A stretch of 64,000 nt of DNA from Amoebidium appalachense (GCA_963693365.1 CAVNZM010000014.1:1736001-1800000), one strand, 5' to 3'; shown: positions 1-12,887, counted from the first letter of the stretch. Notes: generated by a model not told the origin, from the sequence alone. Numbers and translations are program-made.

Positions 1-27
1 GTTTTTTGGGGGGGGGGGGGGGGCTAC

Positions 28-640
28 CTGCGCAGTTATTACACTTCAGGGCCACATTTGGGTCCTCTACCGCATCAGAAGTCGACAGTGGCGAATTTTG
101 AGATTCGGCGCGGGTCGTTTCGCTCCCCGCGTCGCGGTTTAGGGGGTCTTGCGATGTGTCCCACGGTTGCCCAGGCCAACTGTGAGGTGTTCCCCCAAAC
201 TGGGGGGCACCAACACCTTCGGCCCAATTTGATTCGTGGGTTTCAATCATACTGTTCCTTTTCGGGTACACATTTTCACCCACGGGTACAGAAATGGTCG
301 GTGTTTCCGGTGGTTGCGTTGACGGGATGGTTTGGGGAGGCCACCTTTGTGTGTGCTCGGGATAGTATGGGTGCAATTTCGCGCCGTTTGTGGGCTCTGG
401 GGGGACCTCTGAAGCTACCGACCCCCCCGCCTGCTTCCAGGTAGAAGGACTTCTTGGATGTTCCGAAGAATCATAACTGAATCTTCGGCCAATGACTGAT
501 GAATCTGATGGAGCTGGGAGGGTATATGGGCTGGAACGATGCGGGGATGCAGAACGAACAGAGGTAGACGAGGGTGTTGGTGTTTGGAGGATGCTTTCAA
601 TGGTGAACAGAGAGGTCCGGCGGCTCAGAGGAGCAGAAGC
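28..640 (-). CDS. Internal exon of a putative transcription factor, gene runs off the left edge
   Basis: Reading the minus strand from an acceptor (CA-rich tract then AG at 642-641) to a donor at 27 (CAG|GTAGCC), one frame stays open for 204 codons and ends in phase 1. Starts, stops and the rest of the gene lie outside this exon. Residues 10-18 read SLFTIESIL, which fits the eh1 Groucho-binding consensus FxIxxIL found in many animal homeobox, Fox and T-box factors. The middle is rich in Ser, Pro and Thr, as in disordered transcription-factor tails. The last residues are LKCNNCA, a CxxC that could be the first half of a zinc-binding module split by the intron. The family is not identified; the motif alone is weak evidence. 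The donor is followed at once by poly-C, as in other genes here. Confidence 0.5.
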
Positions 641-3600
641 CTGTGTGTGGTAAAACATGGGATTAGATTATAGCTGGGTATATGATTAGTTTACAGCTGC
701 ATTAATGATTCATTTACGCCTGCATTACTGTAATGAATTGCTGAGGAACATGAAAAAAAACTGGAGAATGCACATGGTGGCTAGGTGTCACTATAAATTC
801 CAGCACCCCTTGTTTGGTTTTAGACACCCAAGTTGAATCGGAAAAGTTCGAGATGAATCGAAAACATGTCTTATGCGGAGCCCAAAGCATACATCGTATC
901 CAAGCATTCCTTAGTTGGTTTTAGACAGACAATTTGAAACGACAATCACAGGTATTCCAAGCCCAAACATCCATCCTGCAAGATCGGATAATGGTTTAAA
1001 CATTGCCGAGAACTCCCCTGTAGGTTACCTTTAGTGATGTTCCAAAAAGTGTACGATTCGACTAACACCGTGGCCTGCCCAACGACATAAAATACTCATC
1101 TTACTGTGAAGTCGTTAGTAATGAAAAAGTTTTAGAAATGTCGTTCTACCATCAGCTATTTATTATGGTACGTAGGTCACATTCAGCCTTGGTTCACAAA
1201 AATTCATCACAGTTTACAGTTTGCATGTTTACTTAGCCAAGAGTACTCCACAGCTTTATTCAGGTTACTCCTCTCACACAACCTCTTCCTAATGCTAAAC
1301 ATGAGATTAAATTGGCAGAGAAAAACAAAGCATTTCGAGAGAACGGTTTTCAGGTCAGCCATAGAGTCAGCCATACCTGCTTGAGATCTTCAGGGGCCGG
1401 TGATTGAGTCCAATGCAGGTGTAAAGGGGATTGTGTAAGAGGGGAGGGTCCCTTCTCTACCAAGCAACCATCATAACCTGAAGAAGTCGATGTCATCGTG
1501 CTATTGCGTGTGTGATTGAAACCCAAGGACGTCGTGTGGGTTGTGGCGGACTTCAGAGTGGGTGGTGTGAGAGGTGGGGAAGAAGAGATGAGCTATTGAG
1601 GCATATCAAAGGCAGAAATAAAGTGCACCAGACCTATAAAAGGCGCACAGGTGCATGTGTTTGAGGTTTTCTGGTTGAGTTCAAAGACCCATGCTGTTGA
1701 AAACAAACCAGTGTGCTTTAGGATGTAAGCAGCTAATTAGCTGGGGTTAACGCCCAGTAGCTATATAGGTCGGCAACTGGCTGTTAACAAAAGCAGCAAT
1801 CAGTTTTAGAACATAAATGAGAGCTTCTTGTTTCCGGATGCAAATCTCAGTGATGCACCAAATGTGCAATAAATAGAAGTTGAATTATAATGTTTAGAAC
1901 GGGTGTGGCTTCTACGCTCACTTGAGGTTCCTCTCCGTGTTGTGCTCTCCGAGTGAAAGTTGTTACGGTAAACAAACGCCCTGATCTCCACACTACAAAT
2001 CTCGAACCTACAAACCCCCAAAACTACTACTATTTAGGCATATAAAATGTCCCCTTCCTTTCCCAATTCACATAAAAGAAACTAAAACTTTAATGGCAAT
2101 ACGTGTCAGAGTGACTCCAAGTCTGTCACTCTAAAAATCGTAACGTGCTCGAAGTTGAACGTTGTGGCTTGTGTTGATCTACCAAACGGTAACTTATTAG
2201 GAATCTATTCTTGGCGGAATGCTGGCATGCTCCCACGCTCGCATTATGAAACCACGTGTATAGATGAATATAAGCGGCTAAAAAGCTACATAAAGCGATT
2301 TAAACCTGTATTTAAAAGATAATATTGCATTTTGAGGGTGTTTATTGGTGGTATAGAGCCTCAAGCAGGCGGTTTGGTGTCTATGTTTTGATTGACAGAA
2401 AAGCAAGGGGTAACTTATAAGGTTGAGATGGCATGGAATACCATCTGATTGGCGGCTTTTTTCGATGGAAACAGACATTTTGATTGGTCAGCTGCGCACT
2501 GGTACATGATGGTTCATTTCCAATTCCCCCCAGGCCCCAATACTACTTGGGGTAATACTACTTGAACAAAGTTCCGTTTTTTTTTTTTCTTTTTTTCTTT
2601 TGACTGGATTTATTCGACGGAAAGATATGCAAGTATGCACGGCATACAGAGAAGACAATAAAAACTTCACGAGTTATCCAGTAACAAGTGCATACTGAGA
2701 TACCTGAACACTGTGTGAAAATCATATAAATACTCAATGTGACGACCAACAGAATTCAACAAAAAGTCTAAAGTGTTCACATTAAATATTCGATTCACAT
2801 TGCAACAAGAGAGAGTTCGAATGGGACGGCAAATGCAATAATTAACCAATGTTTTTAAAAAATATAAAAACTTGTATTGATCAAGGCAAGACATGTATGA
2901 ACTACAGGAATTATACACAAAAAGAATGTTTTTTACTTTTTTTTACTTGCCGTCAGTCCCCCCATTACCCTGAACAAGATAATCAAGATCTGATGACCCC
3001 CTTGAGCTAGCTCAACCCGGTCGCAGTTCTTTAACCGAAAATTTTTTCTTCTTTTGACTCGGTTTTATTGATCCGTTGATGAAGGCAACGTGCAGCCACA
3101 GACTACATAACCACCAATAGAACTGAAAAAGCCAAAGCTACGAAATAAAAATAAAGCGACAAGTGACAAAGGACACCAGCGGGCAAAACCTTAAGTGTAC
3201 GTGTATGTGTGAAACTAGTTTGTTCCAACTAGCCATATGCATCGATGTTGACCAGACCACACTCCGCAAGAAGACATCATTACTGAATCGCTTCCCAACA
3301 GGCCCCCCTCAAAACCTACCGAGGCACAGCAAGCAAGTCAGCCTCTAAAAGAGCAATGCAGACCAAATCTGAGCTAAAAAACAATCCCAACGGGCCCGGC
3401 CCCTAGATAACCCGGAGAAACTGCATCTAGCTCTCTGATAAGGTGGCCTAGTTGTGGCAGGACACACAGAAAAACACAATTACAGAAGAATGCATGCAAG
3501 CAAACCCGGTCATTGCCATACGACTGGAGGCTAAGGACTGGCCGACGACCAAGTAGCCGCCCCTCCACTCACGCAGCGCAGAAGTAGCTGAAGAAGTTGC

Positions 3601-4900
3601 AGCAGCCCACCGCCAATAGGTCGCGTAGAAGCGTAGACAGCATGTAGAAGTTACCATAGGTTGCAGTGGACCACCAGGCGTTGAAGAAACCACGTCTCAA
3701 GCGAGAAACTCCGCGAAAGGGAGATGCCCCCACACTCTCACAGCAGTAGGAATACACCAGGCCACACCACACACATGCTGCAGTCACGTTCCCCTGAGTG
3801 GGACTCCCTCCCACCACAAAAAGAACAAACGAAAGCCTTTATATCAATATACCTGCGCATGCCATGGTGAAGAATCGGGAAAAAAAGTTGACGTGACAGC
3901 TAAGAGATCGAAGTGAAAGTGAAGTCCCTCCCAGTTAATGTTGATTACTCAAATGATTTATAACACCAGCTTCAACAGTGCCCAGAATTGCTACGCCCAC
4001 GGACATAATTAATACACCTGCACAACCTGTTCAGAGTGGAGTCAGGCCTGTTCAACCTGGGCGTTCGCGGAATGCTGAAAGAGTTAGCAAGTATTTCTTT
4101 CCGATGTTATCTCGAGCTTATCTCAACAGTGGGCCCACCCCTAGTAGGTATTTTCGTAGTGTTATCATGTACAAATTGCCGCAAGGTGAGATGTAACAAT
4201 GGTACTTAGGATTTGCCTATGGATCGCAATGAAAGAAACCGTGTCAAAACCGAGAACCATTAGGCAGTTTGATATCAATATCCAGAAAAGTTTGACAGAC
4301 ACTCAAAAATATCCGCGGGGGGCCGTGGCCCGGTTCCGAGGCCCCCCAGTGCTGTTCAGATCTGGCAGCTGTAGCAGAACACAACTTTGGTTTGGTTTTA
4401 CTTTCCCGCACACCTGTCGGCGTAAATGAACAAATAAGTCGTATATTTATAATTTTTCTACTCTCAAAAATGTTTTGAACAAGCTAAAAGAGTGTGTTCA
4501 ACAGCGCACGGTTGTGTAGCCATGCGGCCCATGCCAGAGTCTAGGAGAACATTTCCTCTAAGATTTACGTTTTGCCTTTTTCTTATTAGCCCTCTATCAT
4601 GCAGTGTTATAACCGTGCGGGCTGGACGTCACAAATCGTTCTATTTGTTTATTTTTCTTAGTGAGCATGGGCCGGATGCGGCCACGCCCCTGCCACCTAC
4701 TGAGATGGCTCCTTATTTTTCCTTACACATTCAGCGAACACTGGACTCTATCGAACCGTCGAGGCGCCGCGACAGAAAGCATGCACGCGGTCGCGAGAGT
4801 GTAAGGAAAAACCCGTCTGCAGCGAACGTAAAGTTCATCGCAGCGCGTGCACACCGTCAGTACGTGTGAGGCCACGCCCACAACACTGGGAGTCAGTCTG
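641..4900. other. Gene-poor stretch, no supported coding exon
   Basis: This is ordinary-composition DNA with few simple repeats, unlike the rest of the window. Short open frames exist on both strands, but none has recognisable motifs or splice-flanked structure. At 4317-4348 an 8-bp GC inverted repeat (GGGGGGCC/GGCCCCCC) flanks a short GC-rich loop. I see no RNA gene. It may be the 5' intron or flank of the left-edge gene. Confidence 0.4.
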
Positions 4901-5580
4901 GCACACAACACGTGCACTCATGCACGACCACATATCATGTGGCTCCATGCATTCCGAACAATAAGGGAGCACAGTTTTAACAGAAAAGAGTTGATGAGGG
5001 GCAAAGGAAAGACAGTCCTAATAGGAGTATACATGCACAAATATGCGTTGATTCGATCGGAGTCCGACTGTCTGAATGTTTCTGTCTCACAAACGTTGGG
5101 CACGTGCACATATGCATGTGGAGACGCCTGTGGTACACCCATGGCATGCGCACGTCACGCTCCATAATAACACTTGCACGCCTAGTCGCCTACGTACGCA
5201 CACGTGTACGCATACAAATCCACTTTCACGTACATAATATACCTAAACACATATATCCCACATAGACATACTACCTGTGTCACTACCTAAACGGGAAGGC
5301 ACACAAGAATTGGGCACATGTGCGGGCACACGGGCACACGCATTTCAGAGATCGATTGAGGCATGCGTCTCATCAGCACACAGAATTATATTATTACTAT
5401 ACTCACACTGTGCACAACGGATCACATGCACATACGTAGCACACACGTCACCGGCGGCACACAAATACATACACATGTGCACGCACAGACATGCACGCAC
5501 GCACGCATACACCACACACCCACGTGTGCACGCGCGTGCACACAGGCAACACCCACACCATACTGTGACGGGCATACATT
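4900..5580. repeat. Degenerate TG/CA-rich DNA
   Basis: A mix of CA, CACG and TGCA steps without a pure array; several short frames here are only repeat translations. Distant similarity to 15060-15230 suggests it borders the large duplicated block described below. Confidence 0.5.
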
Positions 5581-5726
5581 CTGTACACAACAACGCAGAT
5601 GTATTTGGTCTTACTTCTGATTGCTCTCAAAACTCAGACAGTAGATCATACTTCAGTCAAATTGAATATTTTGCCTAAATATGGAAACATTCGGTGTGTT
5701 CAGTACATGTCACAATATTAGACACA

Positions 5727-6070
5727 TTTTACTATGATACAATTTGAAAAGTATAGTATATCTTGATATGCTTATACTATACTTTTTGATGTGGTCAATT
5801 TTACCGTACTACTTTTTGTTTAGTATATAAAAAGTATATCGTGAAAAGCCGACCCGATCGCGACCCTGGTGCGCATTCGATGCGTTCGCCTCCAATCAAA
5901 TTCGATCCGGCCAAAAGATATACTATACTTCCGAAGTATATCTTTTGGCCTTTTCATATGATCGATATACTTGCATATATCGATTTTGAATATCTTTTTC
6001 GCGATCTTACCAGATTTGGCAGGTCGGCGATATACTTATACTATACTTTTCAAAATGTATTATAGTAAAA
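5727..6070. mobile_element. MITE-like inverted-repeat element, 344 bp
   Basis: The ends are inverted repeats of about 34 bp with two mismatches: the left end begins TTTTACTATGATACAATTTG, and the right end reads the same way on the other strand with A for G and T for A at two sites. The interior is AT-rich, repeats the AAAAGTATAGTATA word in both directions, and has no transposase frame. The paralogous copy 2 (around 15340-15360) lacks this block while its flanks align, so it is an insertion into copy 1. I cannot see a clean target-site duplication. Confidence 0.7.
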
Positions 6071-6166
6071 TCTGTCTATTGCCACTACCACAGCATAATA
6101 AACAGGCTTCATACCATCCCGCCCATGGCGTATGACCATGTCGTGCATATATAGCCCATCCACCAA

Positions 6167-6167
<1 letters not shown>

Positions 6168-6201
<34 letters not shown>
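6168..6201. repeat. Poly-A tract
   Basis: A run of about 33 A. The same position in copy 2 (about 15460) has a T run followed by G instead, so the tract itself is not conserved between the duplicates. Confidence 0.85.
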
Positions 6202-6202
<1 letters not shown>

Positions 6203-6749
6203 CGCTAAATTTTTTCGGCGGCTTTATGGTAACCTACGTATATCATGCAACGATATAAATCCCCACCACCTGACTAATGCATTTTCGGAGGCTACATATT
6301 TTCACAGCAAATTTCGCTGAATGACATATGAACGCACATAGCTAGTGTAAAAAACATTCATCAAAATGATCAAGTCCAGGTGATTTGGATATACACCTAC
6401 ACGAAAACCCGATGCCATTCCCTATCACACCATCCCGTATTACTTCCTTTCCCCCCTCCAAAAAAACGTTCGATTCCATCCACCACCAAAAGATTTACCG
6501 CGAGGGCCACCACCTCACACTTGAACCGAACATACACCCGCACCTACCCACCAACAAGCGCGCACACATGCACACCTGGTTCAGAGAAAGAAGCATAGAT
6601 TCCCCCCAATCAAACATTTGGATACACAAACAGCAAACTTATGTGTCCATAGATAACTGGTCCATGAGCCCGAATAAAACGGCAAATTTTCCAAATATGG
6701 CAATCAGCATGGCCAACCAGCCAATAGTATACCAGATCATTTAGTTATG

Positions 6750-7032
<283 letters not shown>

Positions 7033-7368
7033 TTGGGAGCACATGTGCTCGTGGGTGGCAGCAGGGGGGAAGATTGGACCCGCCATGTCCCAATGGTTTC
7101 ATAAATACACAATTTCGGAGGAGAGGATAACACACCATCTTACACAAAGTCAATCATAAAGCATGTGACGGTTGACAAAGAATCCTTTGACGTCATATGG
7201 ACATAATTATACTTACGCCCCGAAACACCGACTTCGGCCTGAAATGACAAAAAATTCACAGAGAGGAAGGCAGGCGCATTTGAAACTCCACATCTTTCTT
7301 CTTTATTTTGGGCGGGCCACGTAGAGGGAATGTGTTGGTCGTTGTGGGGTGATGGTAATGAAAATGAT

Positions 7369-7488
7369 GCCCCCCCCTCCCCCCCCCCCCCCCCCCCCCC
7401 CTTTTTTTTTTTTTTTTTTTTGGAGAGAGGGGCGCGGGGCGGCGGCGGGCGGGGGGGGGGGGGGGGGGGGGGGGGAGGGGGGGGGGGA

Positions 7489-7526
<38 letters not shown>
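7369..7526. repeat. Poly-C, poly-T, poly-G block
   Basis: Consecutive homopolymers: C (7369-7401), T (7402-7422), then G with a few A interruptions (7450-7526). The paralogous position in copy 2 is 16374-16475. Confidence 0.95.
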
Positions 7527-7574
7527 CTGGGGGGGCTGGGTATATACCGGCATGGTGGTGCATCTCTGATTCCT

Positions 7575-7706
7575 CTAATAGTTAAAGCAACATGCAACAC
7601 TCTTGGGCATGTTCTTTACGACAACTATGAGCCGTTGATTTTCCTCACTTGTGATTGGTGGAGGTAGCGGGAAAGTATGCGAGATGTGGCCGGCCCGGTT
7701 TTCACC
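7575..7706 (-). pseudogene. ICE2-like block, copy 1, with in-frame stop
   Basis: The acceptor at 7708-7707 is conserved with copy 2. The frame starts GENRAGHISHTFPLPPPI and ends at TAG, where copy 2 has CCG and continues to a shared splice donor. Differences from copy 2 (16483-16641) are mostly synonymous in this frame: I count about eight synonymous against four replacement codon changes over the shared segment. The HTFPLPPP segment resembles the extreme C-terminal end of ICE2 proteins. Confidence 0.5.
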
Positions 7707-7963
7707 CTGCACAAAGTGACCGTGTGTAAATATTGGATAGACGTTTCGATAGATTAGTGTGAAAATTTGAAATTTCATAGTTGAATGAGAATTTTAGGGT
7801 GTGTCCCCCTTGGGAAGTCAAGAATAAATCGGTTTAACACCAGTCCAACCGGTACCTCAAGCCGGTCTCACCAAACAGAATAGGACATCCGTTAGCATTA
7901 TAATTGATCCGATACTGCCCCTTTCCATTCAGGCCAATATGACTACGAGCATAGTTTTCAAAG

Positions 7964-7968
<5 letters not shown>

Positions 7969-8043
<75 letters not shown>

Positions 8044-8060
8044 TGTGTGTGTGTGTGTGT
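7969..8060. repeat. (GA)n then (TG)n
   Basis: About 35 GA units joined to a TG array. Copy 2 has only TG at the same place (16903-16984), so the GA tract arose or was lost after duplication. Confidence 0.95.
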
Positions 8061-8165
8061 GTGCGTGTGTGTGGTGTGTGTGTGGTGTGTGTGTTGTGTG
8101 TGTGTGTGTGTCTGCGCACGCGTGCATGTGTGTGCGCGTGCGAGTGTGCCTTTTTTATATTTCGT

Positions 8166-8218
8166 GTGGGTGCTGGTTGTGGTGATGGTGGTGGTGGTGG
8201 TGGTGGGGGGGTGGGGGT

Positions 8219-8249
<31 letters not shown>

Positions 8250-8250
8250 G
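8166..8250. repeat. (TGG)n and poly-G tract
   Basis: Short TGG array merging into poly-G directly beside the 8258-8343 exon-like block, on its donor side. Confidence 0.9.
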
Positions 8251-8257
8251 TTTGCAC

Positions 8258-8343
8258 ATGCCTTTGAGTGCAGCCAGGGGATTGATGTTGTGTCAATGGC
8301 CCCAGCCCTCTCCTGGGCCGCATACAGACCATAGGCATCCTTA
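8258..8343 (-). pseudogene. NARG2_C-type exon, ICE2-like copy 1
   Basis: 86 nt, phase 2 in and phase 1 out. It reads KDAYGLYAAQERAG, then an IPWLHSKA end. Copy 2 (17125-17210) has the same length, with one replacement (Gly/Asp) and one synonymous change. It follows 9621-9713 in phase (CC|T gives Pro). Confidence 0.55.
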
Positions 8344-8600
8344 CTGCGGTGGCAGGGGGGGGGAGGGGGGTAGAAGGGGAGAAAGAGGGTTAATGGAGGG
8401 AAAGACGGGAGAATGGAGGGGGGGAGCAAGAGGAGGAGGGAAGAGGGGGGGAGGGGGGAGGGAGGGAGGGTCAATTGGCCCGGAGGGGGGGAGGGGGGAG
8501 GGGGGGGGCAATAATCCCAAAGGGGGGAGGGGAGGGGGAGGGGGAGGGTGAAAGGAGGGGGGGGGGGGGGGGGGGGGGGCGAGAGAGAGGGAGAGTAAAG
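8340..8600. repeat. G-rich low-complexity tract
   Basis: GGGA/GGGGA-type purine run with no gene content. Confidence 0.9.
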
Positions 8601-8899
8601 GAGGGTGGGTTTGAGGGCATGCTGTCAAGCACTTTTGCATTCCTTCCGTTATCCCCCCCCTCCCCCTCCCCCCAAACACACACACACACACACACACACT
8701 GCAAAGCAAAAACAACCGTAATACTAAATAATAAAAGCAATGAACAACACTAAAAAATTAATCCACTTAGATCACATTGTACGTCTCCCACTACATCCAG
8801 GGTAAGGCTTATTTTTCTTGCCGACTCACTGTTTCCTCACCACAAGACAGTGGCCCATTAATAATTCGAGTGCATTCTTCTGAAATTCTCCTCCGTATT

Positions 8900-8935
8900 G
8901 ATGTGTGTGTGTGTGTGTGCATGTGTGTGTGTGTG

Positions 8936-8970
<35 letters not shown>
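8900..8970. repeat. (TG)n plus poly-G
   Basis: TG array continuing into about 33 G. Copy 2 has (TGG)n plus poly-G at the same position (17768-17840). Confidence 0.9.
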
Positions 8971-9199
8971 GGGATTCAGATCAGTCCGGGGAATAGAACT
9001 CAAAACAACAGAAGAGAAGATACGAAAACCGGTTCACCACCTAACCAACCACATGGGTGGGGCCGTGATGGGGTAGGGTATGGGGATGTGGGGCCAGTCG
9101 TGTGTGCATATGTTTGAAAGAGAGAGAGGGGGGGCGGGGGGGAAGGGGACAGGGAGCAAATAAGGAAGGAGCAAGAGCGAGATTTAGTTGCTGATAGAA

Positions 9200-9200
<1 letters not shown>

Positions 9201-9297
<97 letters not shown>

Positions 9298-9498
9298 CGG
9301 TGTGTGTGTGGTGTGTGCGTGTGTGTTTGTGTGTGTGTGTGTTTGTGTGTGTGTGCGTGTGTGCATGTGTGCGTGTGTGTGTGTGTGCGCGCACGTGTGC
9401 ATGTGTATGTGTGTGTGGGCGCCTGTGTGTGTGTGTATGTATATGTTTGTGTGTGTGTGTGTGTGTGTGGGCGCCTGTGTGTGTGTGTATGTATGTGC

Positions 9499-9562
<64 letters not shown>

Positions 9563-9600
9563 CTGTATGTGTGTGCCCGCGCGCGCGCGCGCGCGTGTGT
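9201..9600. repeat. Long interrupted (TG)n array
   Basis: TG array of about 400 bp with CG and TA interruptions. Copy 2 is only about 110 bp here (18071-18180), a large length change since duplication. Confidence 0.95.
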
Positions 9601-9620
9601 GCATGTGTGTGTGAACATAC

Positions 9621-9713
9621 GGGGGGATGGGGGTGTCGATCGCCTTAAAGAACTTGACTGTAGCCTCCCCGTAGGCTTTGGCCACAAGATAGTTGCCGAG
9701 GTCAATTTGAAAG
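9621..9713 (-). pseudogene. NARG2_C-type exon, ICE2-like copy 1
   Basis: 93 nt from an acceptor after a CA-rich stretch to a GTATGT donor. It reads LGNYLVAKAYGEATVKFF, then KAIDTP. Copy 2 (18188-18274) is 87 nt, an in-frame difference. I found no convincing upstream exon of the ICE2 type for this copy, so it may be a 5'-truncated duplicate, or its upstream exons may be among the unexplained blocks at 11.2-13.7 kb. Confidence 0.55.
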
Positions 9714-10249
9714 CTGTGTGGGTGCATGTGCGGGGTTAAAGTCAATGTCGGTCTTTAACGATGTAACGTCATATTGGCGTCAAACACTAACGTCATTGGG
9801 TGGCTCACGTTCGGTCAATGTGGATGAAATGGAGTGCATGATTGGTTTGGCCCATATACGGGATGTCCATTTAGGGGAACTTTATGATCGACATACAAGG
9901 AGAGTTACATGCATACCATTGGGAAACACCAATATAGTCCTTTTAAACTATGTTGGCATTTTGCCAGGTGGCGTCAATATGACATAACTCTACGTCCGTA
10001 GTGACATCAGAGTATATGATCAGCAGAGTATATGATCAGCCTGAATGATTGGCTATATATGGTAAAAACACCCATTTTGGAGATTGTGCTACCATACTGA
10101 GATATATATAATCAAACTTATGATTACAAAAAAAACCCGGGGAAAATGCTGATATGGATGTTAATGCGGTCTCGGAGAAGATGTTTTGGAGACTATGTTG
10201 TGTGATAACAAATCTCACACGTGTGCGCGCTGTGCAAATATGTGGTGCG

Positions 10250-10264
10250 TGCGTGCGCGCGCGC

Positions 10265-10295
<31 letters not shown>

Positions 10296-10336
10296 TGTGT
10301 CTGTGTGTGTGTGTCCGTGTGTGTGTGTGCGCGTGC

Positions 10337-10378
<42 letters not shown>

Positions 10379-10420
10379 TGTTTGTGTGTGTGTGTGTGCA
10401 CGCGCACGTGTGCGCCGTGT
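10250..10420. repeat. (CG)n/(TG)n alternating array
   Basis: Alternating purine-pyrimidine DNA with mixed CG and TG units. It ends beside a 32-bp direct repeat (GGAATCCGTAAACAAATACG unit at about 10450 and 10486). Confidence 0.9.
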
Positions 10421-10439
10421 GTGTATGTGTGCTAGAGGG

Positions 10440-10932
10440 TCATGTCAAAGGAATCCGTAAACAAATACGTCCCAGAACTCATCAAAGGAATCCGTAAACA
10501 AATACGTCCCAGAACCCTCCCCCCCCCCCCCCTTCGCCCACATGTGCCCATCCCCCCTCCCCCCCCCCCCCCCCCCTCCCCTCCCACCCCCCTTTCCCCC
10601 CATCTTAATGCATGGCATGTGGCCCTCAACGAAACTAGTAATGCCAGCACTCAGGTATCCTCAGTTAGGATCACTTACCCTGCATCCCGGAGAAATCCGT
10701 GGCGGAAGGGGGCATTGACTGCCCGATAGAATCACTGTTGGCCGGCTGCAAGGAGGCATGCGCTGTGTCTGTAGGGCACATATGATGGGCATTCATTAGT
10801 GTGGCTACGGGGGTCACAAAAAGAGTAATCATCAGAAAAAGTGAAGTAATCTGAAAAAAGATACATCCTCAGAAACAAGCAATTCACCCCCCTCCCCCCT
10901 CCCCCCTCCCCCTCCCCCCCAGTGGCCCCCCA

Positions 10933-10966
<34 letters not shown>

Positions 10967-11240
10967 CTTCCGTACTAGCCTAGCCCTATGCCTGAAAACC
11001 ATTACGTCATCTGTATCAACCAAAACGATTCCTATCGCAATTACACCAAAATATGTCAGCAACATCCAAATGGTGGTGGTGGTGGTGGTGGGGCTGGGGT
11101 GGGTGGGTGGGTGGGTGGGGGGGGGGGAGGAGGGGGGGGGGAGGGGGGGGGGGGGTCACAAAACGAAGAGCACTACAACGCTTCTACAGACTACATGCAG
11201 TTAAGCACAGACACTGGACATACTACTCACACAAATGTAG
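10440..11240. repeat. C-rich then G-rich low-complexity tracts, no gene
   Basis: Poly-C at about 10518-10600 and 10888-10963, then TGG/TGGG and poly-G at about 11070-11160. Short unique DNA lies between them, with no supported exon. Confidence 0.8.
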
Positions 11241-11257
11241 ATGTGTAAGAACACATA

Positions 11258-11441
11258 CCATGGTTCTGGGAATCCCACGCTGGAAACGGGACCCGAGGCA
11301 GGGCAAAACCCAATGCGCGCAGCCTGTCGCAGTCCCCAAACAAGTGCAGGGTCATCCGGGCCGACTCTCCATGCCCGCACGCAGCTTTCAGCTTGCTGAA
11401 CTTGTGGGCATGCGTGCACTGCAGCTGTTGTGTGGGCGTGC
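11258..11441 (-). CDS. Exon-like segment, unknown product
   Basis: Between an acceptor (CACACAACAG) and a donor (CATG|GTATGT) on the minus strand, two frames stay open. One contains HAHKFSKLKAACGHGE and then a PRVPFPAWDSQNH end. Composition is gene-like and unlike the flanking TG and G tracts. I recognise no family. It lies upstream of the copy 1 ICE2-like exons, so it could be a 5' exon of that copy or part of another gene. Confidence 0.3.
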
Positions 11442-11461
11442 ACGCGTACCATGCGTGCACA

Positions 11462-11469
11462 GTGTGTGT

Positions 11470-11532
<63 letters not shown>

Positions 11533-11543
11533 CGTGTGTGCGT

Positions 11544-11614
<71 letters not shown>

Positions 11615-11635
11615 CATGTGTGTGTGCATGTGTGT
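11462..11635. repeat. (TG)n array
   Basis: Interrupted TG array of about 170 bp that ends just above the 11258-11441 exon-like segment on its acceptor side. Confidence 0.95.
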
Positions 11636-11689
11636 GCCAAGGCAAAGCTTCGCGGCGATGGAGTGAGTCTATGTGTGTGGTTGTGAAAG

Positions 11690-12738
11690 GGTGGGTAGGT
11701 TACAGAGAGAGAAGAGAGAAGGGAGAGGGGGGGAGGAGGGGGGGAGGAAAGGGGAGAAAGAGAGAGGAGAGAGTGTGTTTGCGCGCGGGCTGTGTGATTG
11801 TGCAAGTCTGTGTGTGTTTTGCTCAAAGAGGGCGGGGGGCGGGAGCCGCGGGGGGGAGGGGGGGGGGGGGGGGGGGGGTGCGGGGGAGCGGTTGTATGGA
11901 AGGAGGACAGGGGACACACCGGGAATGGGCATGGGGCTTGGCTGTAGAGACACGGGTTGTGGACTCTGTAGAACCCATGAAGGTGGAGCCGCTGGCTGAT
12001 TCACTGGACCAACAACTAGTGAATACATATTTCCTTATGTTGCCTACACCGGACCCAGGTGTGCTCTTGCACACTTCTTGCACCACGGGTAGTGTGACTT
12101 AAGAGTTCATCCAAAACCATAGTGTGATACAGTTAATAATTTTGTACGTTATCTCGTATAAAGCATTGTACAGTACGAAAAGGGGGGAGGGGGGGAGGGG
12201 GGGAGAAGGGAGGGGGAGGGGGGATAGCACAGTAGGGTAGGAGGAATAAGAGTTGCACAGAAGTCTAAGACGAACAGTGTTTTGCATTTGTGCAAAAAGG
12301 GGTATATCGTCTGTAGAGCGCACTCCCTCACGGGGGGTCCGATCTTGCGGAGGGGGTGGATTCAGTGCTGTCAGTGGGGGGAGGGAGGGTGGGGGTGGGG
12401 AGGGGGTTGATGCGTTATAAATTACGAAGTACACACCAACAACAGACGGGGAGGGGGAGGGGAGGGGGGAGGAGGGGGTGGGGGGGGGGGGGTGGACACC
12501 TTCCAAGTGTTCGATCTGGCCAATGCCCGGGCGCCTGCTGGAGAGCTGAAAGGAGTGTGGGTGTTGAGGTGTGGTGGTTGGTTGTGCTGAAGGCAAGAAT
12601 CCTGCACAGGCAAGGCACGAAGAAAAGGGTAGTACGTGGTCAGCTGCCGAGGGGCCGTGAGGAAAGCAGAGGAGGGAAGCAGAGGAGCGGGGGGAGGGGG
12701 TGGTGGGGATGAGTGTGTGTGTGGCACGTGGATGCGGT

Positions 12739-12769
<31 letters not shown>

Positions 12770-12805
12770 GGGGGGGGGGTGGGTGAGCGGCACATGTATG
12801 TGCAT

Positions 12806-12887
<82 letters not shown>

